NCBI RefSeq assembly: GCF_022965805.1
Contig: NW_027330931.1
Span: forward strand, 36,001-100,000
Source of the DNA: Primulina eburnea
Lineage: Eukaryota; Streptophyta; Magnoliopsida; Lamiales; Gesneriaceae
Reading direction: 5' to 3'
Length of the DNA stretch: 64,000 nucleotides
Position 1 is the stretch's first letter. Each line of letters opens with the position of its first letter. Shown piece after piece: positions 39,579 through 49,861 of the stretch. The translations under genes were made by a program, and so were the position numbers. The notes under the pieces are model-generated. The model was not told where the DNA came from. It saw only the letters and a list, made by a program, of their open reading frames with translations, and ran no database searches.

Positions 39579-42500
39579 ATTTCATGATCTGGAATATTAG
39601 GGGACTTCGGAATTCGGAGTCCCAACAGAGGCTGCATGCCTTTGTGAAAGAGAAGCAGGTTAAGGTTCTGGTTATTTTGGAGCCGATGATTGAGTTGGAC
39701 CAGAGATTCATGACTCGTCGTTTGGGCTTTTCTCGAGTCATTTCGAATCTTTCTGGTCATATCTGGGCTTTTTTTGCTGCTGATGTGCGGGCAGAGTGTG
39801 TTTTTGATCATGCTCAGTTTCTGCACATCAAGGTGTCTGCATCTTTTTTGCCGACTGAGATTTACTGCTCTTTTGTTTATGCCAGATGCGACTACATTGA
39901 GCGTAGAGATCTCTGGACTTCCCTTCTTCAGGTTAAGCCTGCTCTGGGTCCTTGGCTGGTTGGGGGAGATTTTAATGTCCTCAGAGATGCTTCTGAGTGT
40001 TTGGGCACCCGTGGTGGTAGGCTTCTACCCATGGAGGAGTTCAACACTTTCATTTTGGATTCTGGTCTCGTTGATGCTGGCTTTGAGGGGTCTTCGTTCA
40101 CTTGGACGAATAAGACCATCTGGAAGCGGTTGGACAGGGTCATGGTTTCCGTTGATTGGGGTGATCATTTCAACTACATTCGAGTTGAACATCTTGCCCG
40201 GACTGTTTCTGATCACTGTCCTCTTTTGGTCACTGCTCCAGTTTTTGCCCGTGGGCCGAGTTCGTTTCGCTTTCAGCGTATGTGGATTCGACATCATGGT
40301 TTTTTGCAGACTGTTAGGCTCAATTGGAATTTGCCTTGCAGTCTGAGTGGTATGCCTCGCCTTTTTGCTAAGATGAAGCACCTCAAACATCACCTCAAGT
40401 GGTGGAATCGGGATGTTTTTGGGAACTTATTCGATAAAATCACTGAGGCTGAGAGGGCTGTTCGGTCCGCCGAGGTTGTCTGTGAGGCTGATCCTTCTGA
40501 GTTGAATTGGACTTCTCTATCTGATCGCAATGAGGATCTGGCCCGTGTCACCGCCATGGAGGCGGATTTTTGGAGACAGAAAGCTGCTTGCCACTGGTTA
40601 GAGGATGGTGAGCGGAACACCAAACTCTTTCACAACATGGTGAAGAAGAAAAGGGTGGCGAATAAGATTTTCCGCATCTGGGACAATGGGGTATGCCTGA
40701 CGTCTCCTGAGTTGATTCAGCAGTCGGGAGCCTCGTTTTTCCAACATTTGCTTACTGGTGACCCCTCTGCGCTTGCGTGTCCTGATTTTTCGGGCTTCTC
40801 CTCCGTTATTTCTGCTGTGGAGAATGAGGGTATTGTCGCGACCCCTTCTTTGGAGGAGGTTCGTGCGACCGTCTTCTCCATACATCGTGATAGTGTGGCT
40901 GGGCCTGATGGCTTCTCCTCGGCGTTCTTTCAGCATTGTTGGGAGATTGTTCATCAGGATGTTTTTTATGCTGTCCTGGATTTTTTCAGGGGTTCTCCCC
41001 TTCCCCAGGGTTTTACCGCCACCACTATCACTCTGATCCCCAAAGTCGCGGGTGCACATGCTTGGTCGGACTTCCGTCCGATTAGTCTGTGCAATGTCAC
41101 GAATAAGATCATATCTAAGCTGTTGTACTCTCGGCTGAGGGTTGTGGTGGAGAGACTTATTTCACCGAATCAGAGTGGCTTCGTTCCGGGTCGGATGATC
41201 TCCGATAATATTCTCCTCGCCCAGGAGCTCACTCACAGTCTCACTCTCCCCACTCGTGGCGGTAATGTTATCCTGAAGTTGGATATGGCCAAGGCCTATG
41301 ACAGGGTCCAGTGGCCTTTCCTCTTCTAGGTTTTGAGACACTTTGGTTTCTCGGAGCGGGTTGTGGAGATGGTCTCGGCTTGCATATCTCATTGTCATTT
41401 CTCCGTGAACATCAATGGCTCTCTCTCGGGGTTCTTTGGTTCCACTAGAGGCCTCAGACAGGGCGATCCCTTGTGCCCCATGCTTTTCATTTTGGGGGCG
41501 GAGTACCTATCGCGCGGCCTTGATCGCCTCTACCTGCAGCATCCTGCGCTCAGGTACCGCTCTAGTTGTGATATCCTGATTTCCCATCTGGCTTATGCTG
41601 ATGATGTCATTATTTTCGCCAATGGTGGGTCTCGTAGTATGCGGCGCCTTATGGGTTTACTGCATCATTATGAGAATTGTTCGGGACAGCTGGTGAACGC
41701 TGTCAAAAGTTCTGTTATCTTGCCTCCGAGGTGCTCTGATCGACTTCGCTCTCGGATTTTGCGCATCACCAGGTTCGCGGAGGGTCATTTGCCCCTCAAG
41801 TACCTCGGAGTCCCCTTGTTTAGGGGTAACCGAGTATGTTACTTTTTTGAGCACCTCCTACAGTCTGTTCGTAGGAAGTTAGAGGGTTGGGAGATCCGGA
41901 CTCTCTCTCCGGGTAGCCGCATAACCCTTATCCGCAGTGTGCTCCTCTCCATGCCGATTTATCTGTTTCAGGTGGTACAGCCACCGCTTGCTGTCATGGA
42001 GAAGCTTGAGCTGGTTTTCAACGTGTTTCTCTGGGGGTCGCAGACACTGGAGAAGAAATGGCACTGGGCAAAGTGGTCTCGAGCCTGTCTCCCAGTGATG
42101 GAGGGTGGTCTTGGCTTCCGCAGATTGAAAGATCTGGTGGATAGCTTTTCTATTAAGTTGTGGTTCCGGTTTAGGCAGGGCTCCTCTCTCTGGGCGAGAT
42201 TCCTTTTACGGAAGTATTGCCAGATGGATGCTCCTGCCTCTGTTCTCCCTCGTGGTTTAATATCCCCCACCTGGCGTCGTCTCCTTCGGATCAGACCTCG
42301 CGCTGAGCCCGGCATTCGCTGGCGCGTTGGCCTTGGAGACGTGTCCTTTTGGGATGACATATGGTTTGGGGATACTGCTTTGTCTAGCCAGTGTGAGGTC
42401 CGTGAGGGCCGTGATGTTCGGGTTTCTCACTTTTTGTCGGAAGGGGCCTGGGATTTCGATCTTATTTGCGCTGTGGTGGCCCCTTCTGTTGCTGAGGGCG

Positions 42501-43673
42501 ATTACTCTGACCCCGATTGCCTTTGGCGAGACTGATTTGGCGCTTTGGATTCACAGTTCTGACGGTGCGTTTTCGATTAGGTCTGCTTGGGAGCTTGTCC
42601 GTTTGAGAGAGCCTGTTTCTGATATCTTCACTCCTTGTTGGGGCCGTTGGTTGAGGCCCACGATGTCTTTCTTTCTTTGGAGGTTTTGGCATCAGTGGCT
42701 CCCGTTGGATGATATGCTCCAGCGTCGTGGCTTTGAGTTGGCTTCTCGATGCCAGTGTTGTCATATGTCGGAGACATTTACACACGTCTTCATTGATGGC
42801 CCGATAGCCCGTTCTGTCTGGCATTTCTTTGGGGCCATATTTCGTGTCCGGATCCCCTGCACAGGGGATCTCAGGTTGTTCCTTAGCGCTTGGAAGAGAA
42901 ATCTTCATTGGACACCTGGGGGCCACGTCAAGGAGTTTCTGCCCTTCATTGTTTTGTGGTTTCTCTGGACGGCTCGTAATGATGCGAAGCACCGTCAGTT
43001 GCGTATTTCTGGGGAGACTGTGAAGTCTCAGATTTTGTCTTACCTACGTCTTGCCCATGCTGCTTTCATTGTTAAGCCCAAGCACTGGCTTGGTGCCTTT
43101 GAGGCGGCGAGATCGCTGGGTATCTTTGTTGGCTTTCAGCGGACCCATAGGTTAGCGATTGTCCGGTGGCTCTGTCCACCTCCTGGGTGCTTTAAGCTGA
43201 ATGTTGATGGGAGTTCGAGGGGCAATCCTGGGGAGTCGTCTGTCGGTGGTGTTGTGCGTGATTCTTCTGGCAGGGTGGTGCTCTCCTTCAGCGAGTTTAT
43301 CGGAGTCGGGACCAATGTCCGGGCGGAGCTTTGGGCGGTTTGGAGGGGCCTTCTTATCTGTTCCGATCTCGGTTTTTTTCCCCTTTGGGTTGAGACCGAT
43401 TCTCAGATTTCTCTTCAGATCCTGCGTTCTCGTCGGTGTCATTGGGACCTTCATCATACCGTCACTCGGATTCTGTTTCTTTTGAGGGGGCGGGCGGTTC
43501 ATTTTTCACATATTTTCCGGGAGGGAAATTCGGTTGCGGATGCGTTGGCGGCGAGGGCTCATATCCTTAGGGTATATACCTTAGAGTTAGGTCCTTCACT
43601 ACCCAGACACATATCCATCCTGACCCGCTCGGATATCTCCGGGCTTCCCTACCTCAGATACAGATGTTCTTAG
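39575..43673 (+). pseudogene. ORF2 of E7, one stop and one frameshift
   Basis: Endonuclease and the N-terminal half of the RT are open to TAG at 41327-41329, just after KAYDRVQWPFLF, before the YADD motif. A 1-base insertion near 42498 (GCTGAGGGCGATT) shifts the frame ahead of zf-RVT; the rest is open to 43673. Domain motifs are well kept (GGDFNVL, SDHCPL, GLRQGDPLCPMLF, YADD, CQCC, NVDGSSRGN). The stop leaves a 584-aa product without the RT active site. Confidence 0.92.
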
Positions 43674-44582
43674 CTATTTGCAGCCCCTTCCTTTATTTGG
43701 ACCTATTTCTATTTATATCTATATATATATATATATATATATATGTATTTTTTCCTTTGCAGGTACCATCTCTTTGGAGGTTCGATCTTTTTCCTTTTTT
43801 CCCAGCTGTGGTTGAGTGGGTACAGACACTTGATCCCTCAGTGTTTTTTTTCTTTGGATCTGGGAGGACTCTCGCACCTTCTCCATTGGTGCTTTTATTT
43901 GGACCACCCCTGTTCTCTGGCGGTCGCTCTCTGTAGGCCCAGAGCACCATTCATGTTGGGATTTATATGTTTCTGCTTTTACTGCGTGCATTGGTGGCTC
44001 TCCATGTTCTCTCTTGGCTACCTATTATATCAGCGTTCCAGTCACGTTTGGATTTATGACGTTATGAGCTCCATACGTTTTCATCTTATTCTGGGGATTT
44101 GGAGTTTCTCTTATTTCAGCTGGATTGCGGCCCTCCATATGTGCTTCTACTGTTTTGGTACAGTGCTTCTCCAGCCGGATACTATTTTGATTGCGGGATC
44201 ATTTACTGCAGACCGATCTCGGACTAGGATGCCCATTTCATGTTGGACTTACAGCGACAGACGGCTCATAGATGGGTACAATTGGTTGTCTTTTGCACCT
44301 ACTTCTGAGTCGGACATTTATAGTTTAGACATGATTCGATTTGCTTTTATGTATTTAGCGATGCTCTTATATGTTCGTTTTTATTATGCGCTTTTCCTAG
44401 GGCTTACATTTTGGCCATGTATTTGCCACCCTAGGTTTTATGTTTCTATGTTTTATGTGTTGTCAGACTAGCCTTTCGAGAGGTCTTGGTATAGTCCCCC
44501 TCTCTTTAGGCCTTACCTTTTATTTATTTTGTGTTTATATATACAGATAGGGGTCCGCCTAACCCCCCCGCTTCCGGCGGTG

Positions 44583-44594
<12 letters not shown>
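43674..44594 (+). other. 3' UTR of E7
   Basis: TA run 43719-43744 with a pyrimidine tract ending in AG at 43761-43762. The hairpin A region is rearranged: GGCGGTCGC is present near 43919 but no matching right arm follows. Inverted CCTAGGG/CCCTAGG at 44396-44402 and 44429-44435. Hairpin B is CGAGAGG/CCTCTC at 44477-44483 and 44499-44504, the E2 version. Terminal hairpins precede the poly(A). A 242-codon frame (43743-44471) is open; I see no evidence that it is coding. Confidence 0.78.
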
Positions 44595-44614
<20 letters not shown>

Positions 44615-44617
44615 AAA

Positions 44618-44669
44618 CCCTAAACCCTAAACCCTAAACCCTAACCCCTAACCCCTAAACCCAAAACCC
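44618..44669 (+). repeat. Telomeric spacer
   Basis: CCCTAAA and CCCCTAA-type units between E7 and fragment E8a. Confidence 0.93.
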
Positions 44670-44718
44670 TTTTGTTGTATATAAATAAAAGGTTCTTCTA
44701 AAAAAAAAAAAAAAAAAA
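44670..44718 (+). mobile_element. E8a: extreme 5'-truncated gag-only element (30 nt plus poly(A))
   Basis: Bases 44670-44699 are identical to the last 30 nt of E1 and E8 (compare 3571-3600), including the AATAAA motif. They are followed by 19 A and CCCTAAA, and preceded directly by telomere repeat. An insertion that stopped after 30 nt of reverse transcription explains this best. Confidence 0.9.
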
Positions 44719-44750
44719 CCCTAAACCCTAAACCCCTAAACCCTAAACCC
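44719..44750 (+). repeat. Telomeric spacer
   Basis: Four units of CCCTAAA or CCCCTAAA between E8a and E8. Confidence 0.93.
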
Positions 44751-47333
44751 ATTCGTCCCCAAATTTTTTTCTCTAAAGTGAATAGTGACTCAAAAAAAGC
44801 AAAAAATCGTCCAAAAAATCGCCTCCATGTCCGCGCCGGTTTCCGACCGGCCACCGGTACTATCAGGTGCGCCTCGTCGAGACGAGGCTGCTGTCCAAAT
44901 TTCAGGTCCAACGGAGGTCGTTTCGCCAGCCAAATCGACGGTCAACTCCACGGAAATCGCCCCGATTCCGTCGCCCGGAATCGCCCCTGTCTCCGGTCAT
45001 CGTCCGGCGACGATTTATACGTCAATGGATTCGTCTGTCTCAGCCGATCCTATGGTCCAAAATTCAGCTCAATCGGAGTTCATTTGCATCCCAAAATCGA
45101 CCGGAGAAGTTTCGTCGCCACTGTTCACCGCGACGCCGCCGACGATTTCCTCGATGCCGGCCGATTCCGCCGGTGTTTGTTCGATCGAGGACCCGATCTG
45201 TGATGCCCAGAAGCAGGCGCATCTTTTGGTTCATCCCCCATTGTCAGATTCGTTTCCGGTGACCGGGAATTTTAGATCTACTCTTGAAAACACTGTTCAC
45301 TCGCCTGCGCCGCGGTTTTCCTTCAATTCCGTCGCCGTCCTTGCTCCAAATTTCAATTCCTCTGGTCAGATTACTCCTCAACTCATGGGTAATCTTTCCA
45401 TGTCTTCAATTTTGGGAAATTCATCGCAGAGCAAAAACGCCCAATTTTCGATTTCATCTCCATTTTCGTCTACTGTTCACCCCGATTTTGACCCTCCGCC
45501 GGCCGGTTCTGCTCCGGTTGGTACCGGTTCCAAGTTCGTCTCGTCGGCGCCGTCCCTCGGTGGTGTTCCGACCGGAAAGTCAACGGTCAACGGTCAACAG
45601 TCCACGGTTGACGGTCAACAGTCAACAGTCAACGGTCAACTGTCAAACCCGAGATCACGGAATGTCGCTTCGATTATTCCAGGTGTATCTGTGGTATCCG
45701 TTCCTCCTACAGTTTCATTTCGTGATATTTTGCGTCGTTCCTCTCCACCTTCGCAGGATCAGGGTTTTGCTGATGTTGTTGATTCGATGGATGAGGTGCC
45801 TGTCCCGACCGATCGTGATGGGATTCCTGGTATTTTATTTCCGGATCAGGTAATCTCCTCCCTCTCAGCTCCTTTTCGATTTGCTTTGATCGGGAGAATT
45901 TCTGGGAACCGGGGCTTGACCCCGAATAAGGATATTTTATCTGCTCTTTCTTGCACGGGTTTGTTGGGCTCCCACACCGTTCGCTTTCTTCCTCGTGGGT
46001 ATATGGTTCTCACTCTTTCTTGCGAGGAGGATTATTTAAAGTTTTGGGAGAGGCCAGAAATCACCATCAGGACTGTGGTTATCCGATTTTCGAAATGGAC
46101 CCCGGAATTTACGTATGAGGAGGATTCCTCCATTGCACCGGTATGGGTTCGTTTCCCTGATTTGCCTCTACATCTCTATGCTAAAAAGAGTTTGTATCCG
46201 ATTGCCATGATATTAGGTAACCCTGTTAAGGTTGATGAGATTACTGCTGATGTTTCCCGGGGTTCGTTTGCTCGGGTTTGTGTTGAGATGGATGTCCTTC
46301 AGCCTCGTCCGGATAAGATTTGGGTAGGCTGGGGTGATCATTTTCAGGTTGTCGAGGTTATTTATGAGAGGGTTCCCCGTTTCTGTTCTCACTGTAAGAT
46401 GCTTGGTCATTCGTTGGATTTTTGTTCTAGTAATGGCCAGCGTTTTGGTTCAAGGAGGCGTGGACCTCAGCGTCAGGCTCCTCCTGCACCTTCGTCAACT
46501 GATCCGATGGCCCAGGATCCCCGTCCTCATGGCAAGGATGTTGTTTCTGATTCCCTGCCTCTTGTTCAGGCAGAGTCGTCACAGGGTGTTACTCCTGATC
46601 CGGTTCCGTCCAATGAATTTGTATTTCCAAAACAGGTTGCTAAGCGTCCCCGGCGTCGGCCTCCTATTCGGAAAGATCCTGCTCCGACACAGTCTGCTCC
46701 CACGCATAACTCATTTGGTATTCTACAGACCACACCAGATATTGATTGTCCGGCAGTAGGGACCCCTCTGGTTGCTGTTCCGTTGGTTTCGTCACCTGTG
46801 GTTGAGCTTGCTCTTTCTGTACTGGATCCTGTGGTTTCTGGGATTCCTCCTCCTGCTTCTAGTATGTTGTCTTCACTTGCAGAGGATTCAGGCTGTGTGG
46901 GTTTTGTGGAGGAGGTTGTATCTTCTTCTACCACCGCCTGTTTATCTTTACCGCTCCCGGGACGCACGCGTTCTCAGCAGCGGCGATATTATCGACATAA
47001 GTCGCTTCAGGCAAGCTCGCCATATGAGCCGCCTCTTGATCCTGGCTGATATTGTTTGATTCCGCCTTTCTGTGCGTTAGGTGGTGGGCGTTTACTGCAG
47101 AGTTCTCCTTGCTCACCCTTTTCATTTACTTTGTCTGATGTATTCCGGGGCGACTGCTGTTTACTTTTTGGGTTGCTCTGTTGTAGTATGTCGTTTATTT
47201 TGTTTTGCTGTTATGCTTGTCTCGCTTTTGTTGTGGAGGTCTTGGCTTAGTCCCCCTCCCATCAGGCTTTCTTTGTACCGCTCTTTTGTTGTATATAAAT
47301 AAAAGGTTCTTCTAAAAAAAAAAAAAAAAAAAA
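44751..47333 (+). mobile_element. E8: second complete gag-only element
   Basis: Same structure and almost the same sequence as E1: 76-nt 5' UTR, one intact ORF (44827-47049), short 3' UTR with hairpin A (47083-47089, 47111-47117) and hairpin B (47235-47239, 47255-47259), AATAAA, and a 20-nt poly(A) (47314-47333). E1 has E0 upstream and E2 downstream; E8 has E8a/E7 upstream and E9 downstream. The pair is therefore not a simple segmental duplication. Confidence 0.9.
44827..47049 (+). CDS. ORF1 (gag-like) protein of the short element E8
   Basis: Intact, 740 aa, the same length as E1's protein with no indel, and only scattered substitutions, mostly in the N-terminal third (for example Gly to Asp at residue 7 and Arg to Leu at residue 12). 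DUF4283-like domain at about 350-490 and the knuckle C520, C523, H528, C533 are unchanged. The GTCAA repeat run sits at the same place (about 45579-45647). The ATG at 44827 is chosen over an upstream GTG. Two intact, near-identical copies in one array imply that this family has spread recently, despite lacking any enzyme of its own. Confidence 0.9.
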   Translation: MSAPVSDRPPVLSGAPRRDEAAVQISGPTEVVSPAKSTVNSTEIAPIPSPGIAPVSGHRPATIYTSMDSSVSADPMVQNSAQSEFICIPKSTGEVSSPLFTATPPTISSMPADSAGVCSIEDPICDAQKQAHLLVHPPLSDSFPVTGNFRSTLENTVHSPAPRFSFNSVAVLAPNFNSSGQITPQLMGNLSMSSILGNSSQSKNAQFSISSPFSSTVHPDFDPPPAGSAPVGTGSKFVSSAPSLGGVPTGKSTVNGQQSTVDGQQSTVNGQLSNPRSRNVASIIPGVSVVSVPPTVSFRDILRRSSPPSQDQGFADVVDSMDEVPVPTDRDGIPGILFPDQVISSLSAPFRFALIGRISGNRGLTPNKDILSALSCTGLLGSHTVRFLPRGYMVLTLSCEEDYLKFWERPEITIRTVVIRFSKWTPEFTYEEDSSIAPVWVRFPDLPLHLYAKKSLYPIAMILGNPVKVDEITADVSRGSFARVCVEMDVLQPRPDKIWVGWGDHFQVVEVIYERVPRFCSHCKMLGHSLDFCSSNGQRFGSRRRGPQRQAPPAPSSTDPMAQDPRPHGKDVVSDSLPLVQAESSQGVTPDPVPSNEFVFPKQVAKRPRRRPPIRKDPAPTQSAPTHNSFGILQTTPDIDCPAVGTPLVAVPLVSSPVVELALSVLDPVVSGIPPPASSMLSSLAEDSGCVGFVEEVVSSSTTACLSLPLPGRTRSQQRRYYRHKSLQASSPYEPPLDPG

Positions 47334-47437
47334 CCCTAAACCCTAAACCCTAAACCCCGAAACCCGAAACCCTAAACCCTAAACCCTAAAAAAAAAAAAA
47401 AAACCCTAAACCCTAAACCTTAAACCCTAAAAAAACC
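47334..47437 (+). repeat. Telomeric spacer interrupted by an orphan 16-nt poly(A)
   Basis: CCCTAAA/CCCGAAA units (47334-47387), then 16 A (47388-47403), then CCCTAAA units again (47404-47437, with one CCTTAAA). The A tract is followed by telomere repeat in the same register as every LINE tail, but nothing LINE-derived precedes it. Confidence 0.92.
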
Positions 47438-47530
47438 ATTTTGCCCCCAAAAATTTTTCTCTGAAAAAACACACAGTCAAGGTGCGAAAAAACACACTAA
47501 AACAGTCACTATTCACGCCCTATCTCCGCC

Positions 47531-49861
47531 ATGCCGCCGCCGCCGGATCCCGGCCAGCCGACCCCCCCACCTGAACCGCCTCCTCACGGCGACCACCCTG
47601 TCCAAGTTTCAGTCCAAATGGAGTCCGGCAACCCTTCCTATTTCCCGATCGAAATTCCGGCTATTTCTTCTCCACCTTCGCCGGCGGTCACCGTTGCTCC
47701 TCCTGGTGCCGGCGACCATCCATTCGACTCGCCTCTTCCTCCCCGTCATTTTCCCATACCTGCGCGACCTCCTTGTTCAGCCAGTAAGCCGCCATCCCCA
47801 CCTGAGTTTCCGACAGTACTGTTCACGGAACAAGGTACTGGTTTTTATCAGATTCCGGCCAACTCCGGCGATGTTTGTTCAAAACAAGTCCCGATCTGTG
47901 ATCCTCTGGTCCAGACGATTCCAACCATCCATGAATCGGTCCGAACGGAGTTCATTTCCGCCGGGAATTTCAGATCTAAACTTCCGGCCGAAATCGCGCA
48001 GTTTCCGTCCGATTCTATTCCGATTTCCGACGCCGATTCAACGTTTTTCTTCAATTCCTCTTTACCATTGCTTCGTCCAGTCATGGGTAGAAAGTTGCCT
48101 CTATCAATTTCAGGTTTCCGGCCACCGGTCGGAAACCCCCAAATTCTAGGGCAAAATCGATTTTATTCTCCTCCTTTGATGCAATCGACCCCTCTTATGG
48201 CCGGTTCTAGCGGATTGAAGACCGGTTCTGTGATCTCCTCGCCGTCGCCGATCTTTGGTACATCTCCGGTGGTCAACTCGTCGGTCAACTCGGTCGGGTC
48301 AACTCAGCGAGTTGACCGAGTCAACTCAGCGGTCAACAACTCGGGTATGGCTTCTAAATCTGATTCTCGTGCGACAAAGACGTTTCCGGTGTCATTTAGG
48401 GATGCTCTGGCCCCTACTTCCCCTCGCTCGGGGAAGAATGGCTTTGGAGATGTCGTGAATGCTATGGAAGAAATGCCCCCACCGACTCTCAAGGATGGGA
48501 AACTGGGTATTTTTTTCCCGGATGAGGTAATGTCTTCCCTGACCGAGCCTTTTAAGTTTTCTTTAGTTGGGAAGATTTCTGGTAATAGATCCTTAGTCCC
48601 AAATTCGGAAATTTCTAAGGCATTTGCTCGTTTGGGATTGAAGCGATCTTTTGATTTGAGGTTTTTGCCTCGGGGTTTTCTGATCCTCTCACTTCATTGT
48701 GAGGAGGATTATGCGTTTTTTTGGACGCGTGGGCAGATGATGGTGGGACCTCTCGGGATCCGTTTCTCCAAATGGACCCCGGAATTCAATCTACAGGAAG
48801 AATCTCCCATCGCCCCTGTTTGGGTGCGTCTCCCGGGTTTGCCCATTCGCCTGTTTAACAAGAAAAGTCTTTTTGCCCTTGCCAAGATTTTGGGCAACCC
48901 GGTGAAAATGGATGACTTTACTGCTGACTCCTCTCGGAGTGCTTTTGCTCGAGTCTGTGTGGAGTTGAATGTGCTGGAACCACCAGTTCAGCAAATTTGG
49001 GTGGGCTGGGGTGATCATACCCAGGAGATTGATGTTGTTTATGAGAAAATACCTGGGTATTGCTTGGATTGCAAGATGTTGGGTCATTCGACCGACGTTT
49101 GCTATTCTCATGGTAAAAATCCTAGACCTGCTCGATCCAAGCCTGCTGATCGAGATCCTCCTCAGCCAGAGGCCCATCCTGCTCCGGCACCTCCTCAGGG
49201 TGCTGTTCCTGTCATTGTCCCGGGACCACAGCCCCAGCTTCATGTCAATGGCCACGGTCCCCGACGTAGACAGAGACGGAGGCCTGTTCGTCAGGCTCTC
49301 CCGAGGGATGATCCTCTTGCGTCGAACTCTTTTGGAGTTCTTTCCCATTTGCATGAGACAGAGGTCGGCTCTGAGGAGCTTGGATTAGGTGTTCCTGATC
49401 CCTCTGTCGGTTTGAGTTCTCATCAGGAGGCCCCTATTTCTGACCGCCCTGAGGTCACGGTGGCTGATGACGATGAGAGTGTTCCTTTTGTGGACTGCGT
49501 GGATGACCTTGGGTCTCCACGCCCGGATGTGGTGACTGTGTTTGTCCCCCCGGAGGCTTGTATTGAAAATCATAGCAGTCACTCGGTCCCATCTTTTCCT
49601 ACATCCCCTGCTGATGCCATTTATCTGCTGGACGAGTTGATTGCACGCCAGGGATCCCCTATTCTTGAGATGACCCCCAGTCACATGTCGGCTGATGATC
49701 CTGATCAGGATTTTGATTGACATTCTGTGTCTGGAGTTAGCTGTGGGTCCGAGTATAGTATTCTGGACACTGATATGTCCAACCCCAGAAAAAGACCTCA
49801 GGATGATGGTCGGCGATCGCATAAAAAGCGATCGGGTCCTTCTTCCACCCGTTCCCCATGA
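47531..49861 (+). pseudogene. ORF1 (gag-like) of E9, late stop
   Basis: Open from ATG 47531 for 729 codons to TGA at 49718-49720. E10 reads CGA (Arg) there, so this is CGA to TGA. The missing tail is 47 residues with the Arg/Lys-rich end; the ancestral stop is at 49859-49861, overlapping ORF2. The DUF4283-like domain (KFSLVGKISGN), the knuckle (CLDCKMLGHSTDVC) and the Arg patch (GPRRRQRRR) are all upstream and intact, so a nearly complete protein is possible. Loss of the stop-start overlap would be expected to reduce ORF2 translation. Confidence 0.9.

Larger units (their letters stand above)
37013..44617 (+). mobile_element. E7: full-length L1-type LINE, ORF1 intact, ORF2 with two lesions
   Basis: A 7.6-kb copy with 94-nt 5' UTR, ORF1 37107-39578, ORF2 39575-43673, 3' UTR and 23-nt poly(A) (44595-44617). 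Closest to E2 in its 3' UTR and in the ORF2 N-terminus. Confidence 0.93.
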
